Origin: Pithys albifrons albifrons
Lineage: Eukaryota; Chordata; Aves; Passeriformes; Thamnophilidae
Direction: 5' to 3'
Length of the DNA: 64,000 nucleotides
Assembly (NCBI RefSeq): GCF_047495875.1
Contig: NC_092465.1
Coordinates: 9,039,160 to 9,103,159 of the forward strand
Shown: in pieces, positions 9,616-19,891 of the stretch
Position numbering within the stretch: the stretch's first letter is position 1
Layout of the letters: each line of letters starts with the position of its first letter
Notes under the pieces: model-generated
The model's input: the letters and a program-made list of their open reading frames with translations, nothing else
Told to the model about the DNA's origin: nothing
Database searches by the model: none
Program-made: the position numbers and the translations under genes

Positions 9616-12600
9616 GTGAGTGCCGGGGCTGCGGAGGGGCCGGGCCGGGGCTGCGGGGCCGCGGGAGGGGGTACCGGGCCTGGCCGGGCGGGCGGCGGTG
9701 CCCCTCGAGCCGTCCTGTGCTGCCCGCGGGCTCCGGGGGTGCCGCTGCGGGGTCGGAGGGTGGGGCGAGGCGGGCCGGGCCGGCATGGGCGCTGCCGGTG
9801 ACTGCGGGATCTGCTGCCCCGCGGGGCTGCCCCGGGCCCGGGCGGGCAGCGCTCCCCCGGCCCGCGGTCCAGGGCAGAGCCTCCGCGCACGAAGTGTCGG
9901 GTGGTTTGCTTGTGGCGTTGCCTCCCAGAAGACAGATGGTTTCTTGCCATCTCTGGCGCGCAGTGGCTTAAATAAATCCTTTCTCGGCCCCCGCAACGCC
10001 GCGCCGTGCCCGCTGTGTCTGTGCCGTGTCAGGAGGTTGAATTTCCCCATGTGCTCATCGAGAGCCCCGGGGAGCCCTTGCAGGACGGAGCTTCCCTTTA
10101 GGAGGCGGTTAAGTGACTAAGTGTTTCGAAAATGTCTGGGGCGGTAATTCGCTTGTTAACTTTGTGCAACGCCAAACACGGTGCGTTCGCCTGGCAGGTC
10201 GCGCACAGTGTTTTGGAAAGCTTGGGATGCATCCATGTGCCACCGAGGGGGGAAGCGCAGCTGGGGCTCCGACAGTGCCAAGCCTGCAGCTATCACTGCG
10301 CTGCTGCAGTTGTGAATGAGTATTCCCACGAGATGAAGGTTCAGCAGTTGTGTTGGTTCAGTGTGTGATCTATTCCCATCTGAGAGGGCTAGGAATAAAA
10401 TAAAGTAGAAAAAAAAAGGGCTTAAAAAGAAACATTATCTCCTCTGTCTGCAGGCGCAGTAGACTCCCAGTCCAGGAGAAGGAAGCAATGTTTTCTTTAG
10501 AGATCCTAATTTCATTTTCATGAAATGCAATGATAGTAAACATCTTTGCTCTGCCAGAGCTTCATGAGTCCAGGCTGTCCAAAGCTCTGAAGGATTTTCC
10601 ATGAGCGTTGGTCACATTGCTCCATTCCCCTGTTGCTCTGTGGCATGCCAGAAGGCTTCAGGGTCAGTGGAAAAGCTGGAAACTGGGATAAAACAAACAG
10701 AAATGATATGTGTAGAATGAGAAACCAGCAGGTGAAAACTAGTGCTACTTTAGACCTTCAGTTACTTTTTATGAACATCTACCAATGTGTACCCACTCAG
10801 GTGTCCTTGCTGTGGTCAGGCTGTTTACCTGGTAGTAAAAGTCTGTTGCTGGTGCCGTCTTGTATGACTTGCTGCTGCAATGGTTGTGTAAGAGCAGTAA
10901 GTGATTTTCTTGAGTAGCTGAGTCCTGTTACATTTTGCTAAGCCTTCACATATATATATCCTGAATGACAAGTAAAAAGAAATTAGATAAATGCATGTTT
11001 CCTAGTCTGAAACTGGTTTATGCTGGACTAAAATTGGACTTTTATTCAATCATCAGCATTTCTAGAAAAAAAACAGATCCCATTGCTGTTTACATCAGTA
11101 TTGCCATGTGGGATAGTTGGTGATTCTTAGGCTGAAAATTCCTGTAGTTGAAGAACTACAAAAAGAAGAGTCTTGTTAGGGGGAGATACCAAGAGATAGT
11201 ATATAATGGGGAAATAAATGCAGCATGTAAGGTTTGGAACTGGTACCAGGGGGAACAAGGACTATAGGAACATGAAAGAAGAGATACTTGAATGTAATAA
11301 TGCATCACAGGACATGTGCAAACCACATGAGCACTGAAAACAGAAACTCTCATTTAAAGAGAGACACAAAAATGTAAACTTTCATGTACATCAGCTATGG
11401 TCATGCATTTAAAAAAAAGGGATGTGCAGATTTCAGGAAGTACCAAGAGCTGTTGGGATGGTGAAAGAAGCAGAGAGCCAAGAGTTTAACTTATTTTCCT
11501 AGGCAAGCTAAAGTTAAAAAGGGACATAACAATTTGAAAGCCCCCATTAGGCACGATACTCTTGCAGAATTTGTATTTGGGACCTACAGGCTCCAGTGAA
11601 ATGTATTGAAAAGACTCCTGTAAATTCTGAGAATTTCTGGTGGGCAAAGTCCTCAGGGACATGGGAGACTCTCAGCTGAAATAGTGATGTATTTGTGATT
11701 ACGTGCTTTCTTTTCTGGAGGCTCAAGATATTATCCAAGCTCCACTTAGCCAAGCATCCAAGCCATGCCATCTGGAGGAGGGAAAAAGAATCTGGAGCAC
11801 CTCCTTTTTGCTTGAGGGAAGTGTGTTGCAGTGCCAGCCTTGATGCAGACATCAAGGCTGGCAGTATGAGTCAGGAAGCAGACTCAGGAGTCAGACACCT
11901 TACTTGTCCTCTCCCCCTAAGATGTGTTCATTATTACAAATAATGTGGAAAATCACCTGTGTAAAAGAGACCCTGTGTTCTTAGGAAGACACTGTTGCTT
12001 TCCCAAATTGGTAGTGGGAAGTTGCATGTGATCAGAACTTTTTTCCTTTTTTTTATTGCCTGTTGGAACCTTTTCTGTCTGATAGAGGATGCCATGCTGT
12101 GGTATCGCATCTTCTGTGCAGTTACTTGGAGTATCTTAACTAGCCTGGATGTTTTTTACTTCCCTGTCGGCTTTTAGTCAGCAAAAGTGGATGCTGTGTC
12201 CTCTGCTCTGCTGCTGCATCTTCAGAGAGGTTCCTCTGGATCTGCTGGAGCTGGGGTGGAAGGGGAATGGATGTTCTGTTTTGGCTCTCCATGCGCCATA
12301 AATAAGAGTTAACAGAAGCTGCCACCAGTTGGCAGTTTCAAATTTAAAAACAATGTCAAGGCTTTTTTTCTGAAGTTCCAGGTGGCTAAGCTGTCGATCA
12401 AAGTCGTTGTTATACAAGAATGTGGCACTGAATCCATGTATAACAAGACTCTTGATGGACAGGTTTTTTTAAAAAAAGAGGGATTGGGATGGGAACTCTG
12501 CCATTCCTGTAGTGCCTACAACTACTCACAGATGGGCGCTGCTAGTGCTGGGCAGGCGGCGCTCCTTTTCCCTTCGCCCTCAGGTGCTTTTGTTCCTGAT

Positions 12601-13262
12601 TACATTTACAGTTTGTCATAATGTATGTCAGTTTTCACCAAAAGTATATTGCTTGGGTATTTCCTTATATTGAGATTACTGCTTTGGTTTGCTGATCTGT
12701 TTGCTCTTACCAGGGGTTAGAAAATGTGTGCGCTGCAGGATTGTTGAAATTCTGACTCCATCTTGAAAATCATTTCTCAGATTTCACTTTCTAGTTGAGA
12801 AATATTTTCTGACATCTCTTCAAGAAGACAGATCTATGAACCTCTGTGGCTGACTTAGAATTAAGGGCTGTGTTTACTTGCCGCTGAATTAAAAAATCTC
12901 CTGTTGTTGCTTAAAGGAGAGGAGAAAAACAATTTATTGCCGCTACAAAGCAACCCTTTCTTCCATCTGATACCAGGTTCATTTCTTCACCTCCTTGCTG
13001 TGGTTTCACATTCCTAGCTGTCCCATACCACGTGTTTCCTCCTCTGCCTTCTACTAGACAAAGCTATTTGTAAAACCTGTTTTCTTTCTAAGGCGTTTTT
13101 GCAGCTGTGGTTGTTTCTGCTCTGAAATGACTAATTGCCACCTCAGAAAATTCAGAAAAAAATATAATAGACATTGTTTTAACCTGATTTCCAAATAATT
13201 TAAGAGAAATACATCTAATGTTTATTATATCTGCATTTTTACCCATTTTTATTATTTTTCAG
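9616..13262 (+). other. INSIG2: INSIG2 intron 1
   Basis: Begins GTGAGT and ends TTATTATTTTTCAG before the leader part of exon 2. The first 60 bp are very G-rich. The rest is unique AT-rich sequence with A/T runs (for example near 10410 and 12470) and no CR1 copy that I can recognise. No alternative first exon could be called, although mammalian INSIG2 has one. Confidence 0.55.
9625..9671 (+). other. G-run cluster (potential G-quadruplex)
   Basis: Plus (non-template) strand has GGGG or GGG runs at 9625, 9636, 9642, 9647, 9655, 9663 and 9667, separated by loops of 2-7 bases. This satisfies the usual four-run G-quadruplex pattern just after the first donor site. Such placement is common at CpG-island genes and is associated with R-loops; no activity is shown here. 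Confidence 0.5.
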
Positions 13263-13357
13263 GGTTTGGGTGTCTCCTAACTGAAGAGTAAAAATACAGA
13301 TTGCAAGTGAATCCTCCTCAGCCAGCCTGTTGGATGCCTCTGAGAACATAAGAAGTC
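13263..13357 (+). other. INSIG2: INSIG2 exon 2, 5' untranslated part
   Basis: Runs from the acceptor (TTTTTCAG, ending 13262) to the base before the start codon. It holds a complete short upstream ORF: ATG at 13334, five codons, TAA at 13349-13351, six bases before the INSIG2 ATG. If exon 1 includes the ATG at 9602, the stop of that second upstream ORF (13282-13284) also lies here. Confidence 0.75.
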
Positions 13358-13601
13358 ATGGCAGAAAATGATACAATGCCAGCCTTACCAAAAAAGTGTG
13401 GCCCATATATTTCATCTGTAACCAGTCATGGCATGAATTTGGTAATTCGTGGTATAGTGCTGTTTTTTATTGGTGTATTTCTTGCATTAGTATTAAACTT
13501 GCTTCAGATCCAGAGAAACGTTACTCTCTTCCCCCCTGATGTGATCACAAGCATCTTCTCTTCAGCATGGTGGGTACCACCTTGCTGTGGCACAGCATCA
13601 G
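13358..13601 (+). CDS. INSIG2: INSIG2 coding exon 1 (gene exon 2), residues 1-81 plus one base
   Basis: Starts [20 protein letters not shown] and ends in the codon split after [11 protein letters not shown], with the first base of Ala82 before the consensus donor G|GTAAGTT. It carries the cytosolic N-terminus, the first membrane helix and the loop leading to the second. Phase at the end is 1. Confidence 0.96.
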
Positions 13602-16600
13602 GTAAGTTCAGTCGTGTGTGTGTGCCTGGCGTGGAGGTGAAAAAGTAGAGTGGTGGTTAGATAGTTACAAAAAACTATATGAAAGTTGGGTCAGATACAA
13701 ATTCCTCTTCCACCATTACTGCCCTTTTTTCAGCTGTTACTATCCTTCTGATGTCCCTGTGTATACCCAAATATGTCCAGAAATTGCTGTTCTGCTAACT
13801 TGTCTAACTGTACTATTGTTAGCAGAGCATAACCTTTGCTTTTTATGCTGGGACAGAGTGCAAGTTTCACAAACTTAAGAAGGTGATGCCACATGTAACC
13901 TGGCGTCTGGGTTACAGGAGTGTGCTCTCAGACAGCCATTGAAAATACCCTGGCAGTGTCAGACTGTGTGTCACACAGTGCCTTGTTTAAGCACAGCAAA
14001 CCATGCTGAGAAATACTCTGGTTTTTGGTGCAGTTTTCCCTTTGTTCCTCGTTCCAGGTGGAGATACGGCTTTAACTCCATGGAGCTGGTAGCCCTGATG
14101 TGTCTCTAGAGCTGAGGCCAGGGATGCACCTGTAGAGGCACAGTGCAGAACAGAGCACCTTGGATGATGGGAACATGCTCCATTTCTCCCATGATCTCAG
14201 AGGGAGTTGAGGCTTTTATGTGTTCAGCTAGCTTAAGTGAGATGTCCACTGTAGGTAGTAAGAAATATCCATTTTTCCCCTTCTTTAAAGTATCAAGGCA
14301 TATTCCATGTTATAAGCATGATAGAGTTTGACTTTTTCCTACTTGGTTCTGAAAATCACTGATCCTGTGGGTCAGTTTCACACTTTGCTAAGGGAATATT
14401 CTTAGCTGCCAGTACTGGAGGATTCTGCTTTGATGAAACTGTTAGTTGCAGGAAGTATCTTCCTAGGGGTCAATTTGGTAAGACTGAGAAGCTCAGTCTT
14501 AATGTGAGTCAATAAACTTGTTTTCAAGATGGCATCACTGTTTTGCTACTGGTAATATTTAAGCCTGTTTTTTTCCTAGTAATCTAATTGCTTTTTTTTT
14601 AAAAATACCTTCTTGAAATATTACACCCCAGATGTCATAGAGGAGCTTCATTGGATACGAAATCCTCCAAATCCCTGAATACATCAGTTATGTTGTCCAG
14701 TGGAAATGCATTTGGCATATTATGATGGCAGTTCCATACCTGCTCTATCTGCCAGTAGTCTCAGTCCTCTTCCTGTTGTCTTGCCAAGATTGTCGATTAG
14801 TTTTTGGTTCATATCCTGCATTTGCTGCATTTTTCCCTTATGCTTTAAACATACTGTCTTGACAAGTATTTCTGGTAAAGGTTTGATCTTTTATATACAG
14901 AGTAGTGGGGGTTGAAATGAGAGAATCCCAGCTTGAAGCAGCAGCAGCAGCAATGCACAAGTTTTGCAGTGTTTACTGCAATGTTTGAACCATCAGCTCT
15001 TTGCATCTGGCTGCGCCTTGTGCTCTCTTGGGTCATCTGAGGACACTACAGCTGTGAGTGGGAACTTGGGAAGGGTAGGTCTTGTCATCATGTCACAAGA
15101 AGCTTGTGGGCCTTTCCGGATCTGATAGGTTGGTAGTTTTGATGGAAAGGCTGGATATGGCTTGTAGTCAGTCACTTCCTAGGCAGTTGGACTATTTGAT
15201 TTTTAAGCTACTTGATCTAAAGATATTACAGCCTTAATTGGCTTTTCCCAGCAGGAGTCACCCCTGTTGAGGTGTTCAGGTTCTTTCTTTTTCATTAGCA
15301 GTCTTCTCCATTTTCTTTCCTTATCTTCTCTGCTGGCATACATACAGGGAACCTCTGTGGTAAATGCTGATAATTCACATATTTTCTTACCATTTGTACT
15401 TGCACAGCCTTCCTGGAATTGACATGAACATTTCTCTGCAGTATGGTTTATTATTATGAACAGAATAAAGGTGTTTTGCATATTTATAATCAGTGCTGAT
15501 CGAGACTGCATTCAGAGAAGTCCTTTCATCCATCACCATTATTAGTCATGAGTTTGGCCCAAGGCCTTTGGCAAGAAAATTGCTCAGGGAGGTTTATTTT
15601 TCCACTCCAGCTTTACTGATGATTTATTTTCCCAAATCCTGGAGATCAGTTTCCTCTGTGGAAAAATAAAGAGCATTTGTGATGCTCCCCCCCCAACAGT
15701 GTGCTGGACTGAGGACACTGGAGTCTGTACCGATGGCTTGGGCTCTGCTGTGCTCCTGCAGCACCAGTCTAACATTAGGCATCATTGTTACTCCTCAGTG
15801 GGATTGGTAACAGTCTCTTTAGCTGCAGTTGCAGGAGAGAACACATTTATGAAGAAATATTGAAAAAGCATCACAGTTCCCTGGGGCCCTGGGGAAGTAC
15901 TGTTTGTTTTCTGTATTCAACAACTGCTGTAGGCTCTTGGCTTTCTCTTTTCTGGGTGAGCTTGATAGTAGCATTGAAGAAGAGAAAAACATTATCCAAA
16001 CAAAACCTGCTTGGAACAACAACAAAAGAAAAAACAAAATGCCACACTCTGCTCGTGCTTTGGTGTGTTTGTTTTGTGGCTATTTAAACATTCATGTCTG
16101 ATCTATGGGGTCTTCAAAAGTGCCACCCTGTAGGCTACTACTTCTCTTCCCGAACTACAGTGCAGACTTTGGTGTCAGGGAGAGCTCTGTCATCCTCTGC
16201 CCCTGGTTCAAATTCTCTGTATTGCTGCTTCTGCCAGATCATTACTGCAGTGGTTGAAGATGCTGCTGAAGTTTTGACAGGGCTTTTTTAAATAATGAAA
16301 TTCTTTGAAATTCCTCTTTGTTTACAATGTATGTTTTTGTGCTATTTATCCTTAAAAGTTCAGTTTTAGTAGTGACTGTAATTGTCTAGATAGTCTTTAT
16401 TTTAGTTAAATATTGCCAGTGCTTTAGCTTGTGGGCCTTTTTTCTTTCCTGTCTCCACAGCTGTGATTGGGTTATTGTACCCCTGCATGGACAGACATCT
16501 GGGAGAGCCACACAAGTTCAAGAGAGAATGGTCCAGTGTAATGCGATGTGTAGCAGTCTTTGTGGGAATAAATCATGCCAGCGCCGTATCCTGTGTTCGG

Positions 16601-19600
16601 GTGAAATTGGTGATAACAAATGGCTTTCCGTGTGAAAAAGACACACGCAGTCAGTCATGACTTGTTAAAGATACAAGATGCAGAATTTTTGCAAGGGAAA
16701 TGCAGAATATGTGCGTCAGATTGTAGCAGTATTGGAGGCGCTGTCTCACCTTTTTTTGCTCTGAAAAATCTTTTCATTAGAAGTGTCTCAGTGTTGGGCT
16801 TCATCTTATATATGTCTTTGTTTTCTTCGAATAATTAAAGTGCAGGAAAATATTCACATGATAGGTATTACAGAAAAGTGCTTTGAGACCTTCCAAGCTG
16901 ATGTCCTTTTAACACTCTAGTGGGAGCTTGAATTCCAGTCTTGAGAGCATCAGTGAAGCACATGCACTTGCCGAGAATGGGGAAAACTCAGGACAAGGAA
17001 TACTCAGGACTATGCAACTCAAGGAAGTGGTGTTACCCCATTCTGCAAATGGTGCCTTCCTTGATGCCAAGAGAGTAGTTCTCATTCCTGTGGTCATTCA
17101 GTAAGAGCAATTAGAAGTCAGTCAGCATGATGCAGTACATTATATGTCTCCTAATTGTGTAGCTGCTCGGATATATCCTCATACAAGTGTGCTCAGAACT
17201 GGTGTCCTTTCCCCCTGAAGCAGCTGGGGACATGCTGGGTGACAGGGTGCTTTTCTTGTGGACTGGTGCACCTTACTGGCAGTGCCCCAAGGTTTTGTGT
17301 AGTCATGCCTAGTGCCTTCTCTGTCAGCTAAAACAGGATCTGTTTGTGAAAATTGGAATCTTGTAATCAGAAAAGGAGTTGATAATCTCAGAGATGCTTG
17401 TCTCTATAGCTGTCAGCTCCAACATGGTTCACAAAAGTGATGCTAAGAAGTTCTGATTACCTGCTACTGAATGTCCTCATTCTCAGGTAAAAATGGCAAA
17501 TGAAGCGAAAGCTGGGAGTCAGTTTAATGGTTGGACTTGATGATCTTAAAGGTCTTTTCCAACCTTAATGATTCTGTGGGTCTGTGAGAGCAAGCTGAAT
17601 TCCCACTGAGATGGCTTGGCCCTTGACTGGGTTTTGTTGTTGTTGTTTTGTTCCCACCCACTGCTCTCCAGTATGGCTGGATGAGCTGGAGCTGCCAAGC
17701 CTCATAAGCCTTACTCTCCTTCCCAAAGGTGCACTAGTCTGGTGCTGTGGTTCTTACTGGCCTGGCCTGTACCTGTTGGGTGAGCATGTGCAAATTTGCT
17801 GCTTTTAAGAAATGCAAGAGAATTGGCAAATTCTCTCTGCTTCGGTCTGATTATTTACAGCAAACCTTCTGTAGTTCTCTTAACAGCTGTTACCCTATTC
17901 CAGGACATCAGTAATGTACTGTCTGTATTTCCTGCTTGACAGCTGTCCAGACTGCTTTCTCCTCAGCCCTTGCCAGTTCTGCATGTTGCTATATTTGGTG
18001 ACAGTTTTGGTCTCGTTCGATGCTTTTTCTGATACTATTGATTTTTATCCTGTAATTATTGCAGTGAGTCAAGCTTCTTTCTCATTTTCTCTAGGTCTCT
18101 CTCCAAATTTTTGTGAGAAAATAGGGCAGTGGTTTTTATAGTGTTGTCCCATAAATTTGCTTTCAGCCAGTGAAACTTAACAGCCTCCTATTTAATTATC
18201 TGTTTTGGACAAGAGTACAGAGGATGCGTTAGTGTTTTCAAAACATTTTGAAGGATGTGAAACACTACAAAGATATCTGGAGTGACTTCACATTTCTGTC
18301 ACAGAGCTGACAAAACTGACTTTCTATGTTGATTTACATGAACACTTTCCAGTAATATTTATATTTTGTTTTATAGAAAACTTTAACATTTTAATGTTGA
18401 GCTGGATGTGAAGTGTCATGTAAATTAAACAAATTGCAATTAATTAAGAGCAATAAATACCTTTTTTTTGGTAAATCTCTGTCACTTGGAGAAGTCTAAT
18501 GCTAGATTTAAGTTTTCATATCTAGTATAATGTGTCCCCTCAAATTTGAAGAAGTGTCAGAATTTTTTAGTTTCCTGATAAATTGACAACAATTACAAGG
18601 CTTATTTCCTCACACCTGTAGCTGTGTGAGAGCTTACATTGGTAATGTATTTTTTAATGATATTTTTTCTGTTGTGCTAAAATATGATAAACAGAAGGAA
18701 AATAATTGCTTTTTACTTGTATATGGTATTTCCAAGCTTATCCTTAACAACCAACACAGAAGGTGGATTTTGCCAACAATATCCAGTTGTCTCTCACATT
18801 AGCAGCCCTGTCAATTGGACTGTGGTGGACATTTGATAGATCACGAAGTGGCTTTGGTCTTGGAGTGGGAATTGCTTTCCTGGCCACGTTGGTATCACAA
18901 CTTCTGGTCTACAATGGAGTGTATCAGTAAGTGTTTACTCCCTTAAAGTTATAGTATTCTGCAGCTGTAGCATAAAATAACTGAAAGGGTATGATTTGAC
19001 ATGATTTCCAAAGCTGTCAGCACCTGATTTTGACCATAACATAAATTGAATTGTTTATGAAAGCTGTTATATGTGTAAATGAAAAATCTAGTTGGAAATT
19101 TCTAATTGAAATAAAATTGCTACCTTACCAACAATGTAGCCTCCTTTTTTCATTTGAGAAAATGCAACTATATTCAATAAGAAGCCTCTTTTTCTGCAAA
19201 TAATTAAATTTCTATAATACAAATCTTTTTGAGTTGAAATGTCCTAATATCTGTGAATTTGCCTCATGATGGAGCTCAAAAATATGTGTTCTTTTCCAGA
19301 TACACATCTCCAGATTTCCTCTATGTTCGTTCCTGGTTGCCATGTATATTTTTTGCTGGTGGAATAACTATGGGCAATATTGGCAGGCAGCTGGCAATGG
19401 TGAGTTTGGAGGGAGAGGTTGATTGCCTTCTAATGAAAGTTTAAATTTACATGTCTTTTCTTCTTCCATATGTACAAAACAGCTGTTTGGCACGTGGGTG
19501 TGCAGTAAGGTAGCAATTAGCAATCATTGCTTGTCCTGTTATTCAGGGCACAGCCCGTTCTTTGCTCTGTACACTCTGTTGCATACTTTTAGGTCCTGAA

Positions 19601-19891
19601 AGGATGAGGAGCGAAGTAAAAGCTCTTGTGTTTGGGGAGAACTCAGGCCATCCCCTAAGTCTGACCTGCTCTTTCTGCTGCTCAGGGAGACAGAAGTTGC
19701 AGCCACCAGCGTGTGCACAGAACTTGGGGAAACCAAAGTTTTCTGGGTGAAGTTTAAGACAAGCTGTTTTATTTATTTTATAGAATCATTCTCATAAGTA
19801 TTTTTCATGAATTATGTAAATTAATATTTTGTCAACTTCTGTTTTTCAGTATGAATGCAAAGTCATTGCAGAGAAGTCTCACGAGGACTGA
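13358..19891 (+). CDS. INSIG2: INSIG2, insulin-induced gene 2 protein (spliced CDS, 225 aa)
   Basis: ER membrane sterol sensor that binds 25-hydroxycholesterol. It retains SCAP-SREBP in the ER and brings HMG-CoA reductase to ubiquitin ligases, so it restrains cholesterol and fatty-acid synthesis. Joining 13358-13601, 16461-16585, 18760-18926, 19300-19399 and 19850-19891 gives 678 bases: 225 codons plus TGA, the same length as mammalian INSIG2. Hallmarks in order: KKCGPYISS (12-20), the first membrane segment [19 protein letters not shown] (31-49), [13 protein letters not shown] (50-62), [20 protein letters not shown] (71-90), F115 and [17 protein letters not shown] with D149 (SCAP binding) and S151, [32 protein letters not shown] with C215 (reported ubiquitination site). 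Six membrane segments are expected for the family. The ATG has G at -3 and G at +4. The N-terminal dozen residues differ most from mammals. INSIG1 is excluded by the short N-terminus. Confidence 0.97.
13602..16460 (+). other. INSIG2: INSIG2 intron 2 (U2-type)
   Basis: GTAAGT donor and CTCCACAG acceptor. About 2.9 kb of unique sequence with a short CAG/GCA run at 14937-14952. Small open frames inside it lack domain content; the one running on from exon 2 through the donor (to 13648) is read-through of the exon and not a gene. Confidence 0.85.
16461..16585 (+). CDS. INSIG2: INSIG2 coding exon 2 (gene exon 3), residues 82-123
   Basis: 125 bp after the acceptor GTCTCCACAG. Reads (A)[19 protein letters not shown] and [15 protein letters not shown], including F115, and ends exactly at a codon (phase 0). 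The donor that follows is GTATCCTG and not GTRAGT, which marks the next intron as U12-type. Reading through the donor gives SCVRVKLV in place of the conserved K-V-D-F, which confirms the exon end. Confidence 0.95.
16586..16595 (+). promoter_or_regulatory. U12-type 5' splice site
   Basis: GTATCCTGTG directly after the GCC codon of Ala123. Bases 1-7 equal the U12 donor consensus, and U2 donors rarely carry ATCC at +3 to +6. Confidence 0.85.
17519..17586 (+). mobile_element. CR1 LINE 3' fragment in INSIG2 intron 3
   Basis: Reads GGTTGGACTTGATGATCTTA, AAGGTCTTTTCCAACC and TTAATGATTCTGTG, the sense-orientation 3' end of CR1. About 70 bp long, 5'-truncated and non-coding. It is the only CR1 copy seen inside the gene and the only one on the plus strand. 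Confidence 0.85.
18741..18748 (+). promoter_or_regulatory. U12-type branch point
   Basis: TCCTTAAC, with the predicted branch adenosine at 18747. The spacing to the AG (12 nt to the last G) is in the short range typical of minor introns. Confidence 0.85.
18760..18926 (+). CDS. INSIG2: INSIG2 coding exon 3 (gene exon 4), residues 124-178 and part of 179
   Basis: 167 bp beginning AAG GTG GAT (K124-V-D) and reading [37 protein letters not shown] and [16 protein letters not shown]. Contains Q132, W145, D149 and S151, all of which match the mammalian residues. Ends CA|GTAAGTG, splitting the Gln179 codon. Confidence 0.95.
18927..19299 (+). other. INSIG2: INSIG2 intron 4
   Basis: Short U2-type intron with a GTAAGT donor and a TTTTCCAG acceptor, AT-rich, with no repeats recognised. 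Confidence 0.9.
19300..19399 (+). CDS. INSIG2: INSIG2 coding exon 4 (gene exon 5), residues 179-212
   Basis: 100 bp after TTTTCCAG. Supplies the last base of Gln179, then [18 protein letters not shown] and [15 protein letters not shown], the last membrane segment of the family. Ends ATG|GTGAGT in phase 0. Confidence 0.95.
19400..19849 (+). other. INSIG2: INSIG2 intron 5
   Basis: U2-type intron with a GTGAGT donor and a CTGTTTTTCAG acceptor. A minus-strand frame inside (19539-19736) has no gene-like support. Confidence 0.9.
19850..19891 (+). CDS. INSIG2: INSIG2 coding exon 5 (gene exon 6), residues 213-225 and stop
   Basis: Reads [13 protein letters not shown] then TGA at 19889-19891. The C-terminal KSHxx form is the INSIG2 KxHxx cytosolic tail. 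Cys215 is present. The exon continues into the 3' UTR. Confidence 0.95.
   Translation, partial: YECKVIAEKSHED

Larger units (their letters stand above)
9490..10030. promoter_or_regulatory. INSIG2: CpG island promoter of INSIG2
   Basis: This is the only strongly GC- and CpG-rich block in the window, with dense CG dinucleotides from about 9510 to 9900 on an otherwise AT-rich background. It contains a GC box (GGGGCGGGGCC, about 9582-9592), a YY1-type element and a consensus splice donor, and lies 3.7 kb upstream of the INSIG2 start codon. CpG-island promoters are usual for broadly expressed genes. Mammalian INSIG2 is reported to use more than one promoter; I see no second one here. Minus-strand transcription from the same island is possible, but no minus-strand gene was recognised upstream. 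Confidence 0.75.
16586..18759 (+). other. INSIG2: INSIG2 intron 3, U12-type (minor spliceosome)
   Basis: The 5' splice site reads GTATCCTGTG, matching the U12 consensus (A/G)TATCCTTT over its first seven bases. Near the 3' end, TCCTTAAC at 18741-18748 matches the U12 branch-point consensus TTCCTTRAY, with the branch A at 18747, 12 nt before the last intron base. The 3' end is ACACAG without a polypyrimidine tract, also usual for U12 introns. The intron therefore belongs to the GT-AG subclass of minor introns. It contains a small CR1 fragment (17519-17586). Confidence 0.88.

Noticed and set aside
9121..10050. 309-codon minus-strand open frame across the CpG island
   Set aside because: High GC removes stop codons; all frames are long here on both strands. 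Residues are Pro/Arg/Ala-rich or tandem-repeat derived, with no domain or splice context.
13618..13878. 86-codon frame just after coding exon 1 of INSIG2
   Set aside because: Lies wholly in intron 2 after a consensus donor and does not match INSIG family sequence.
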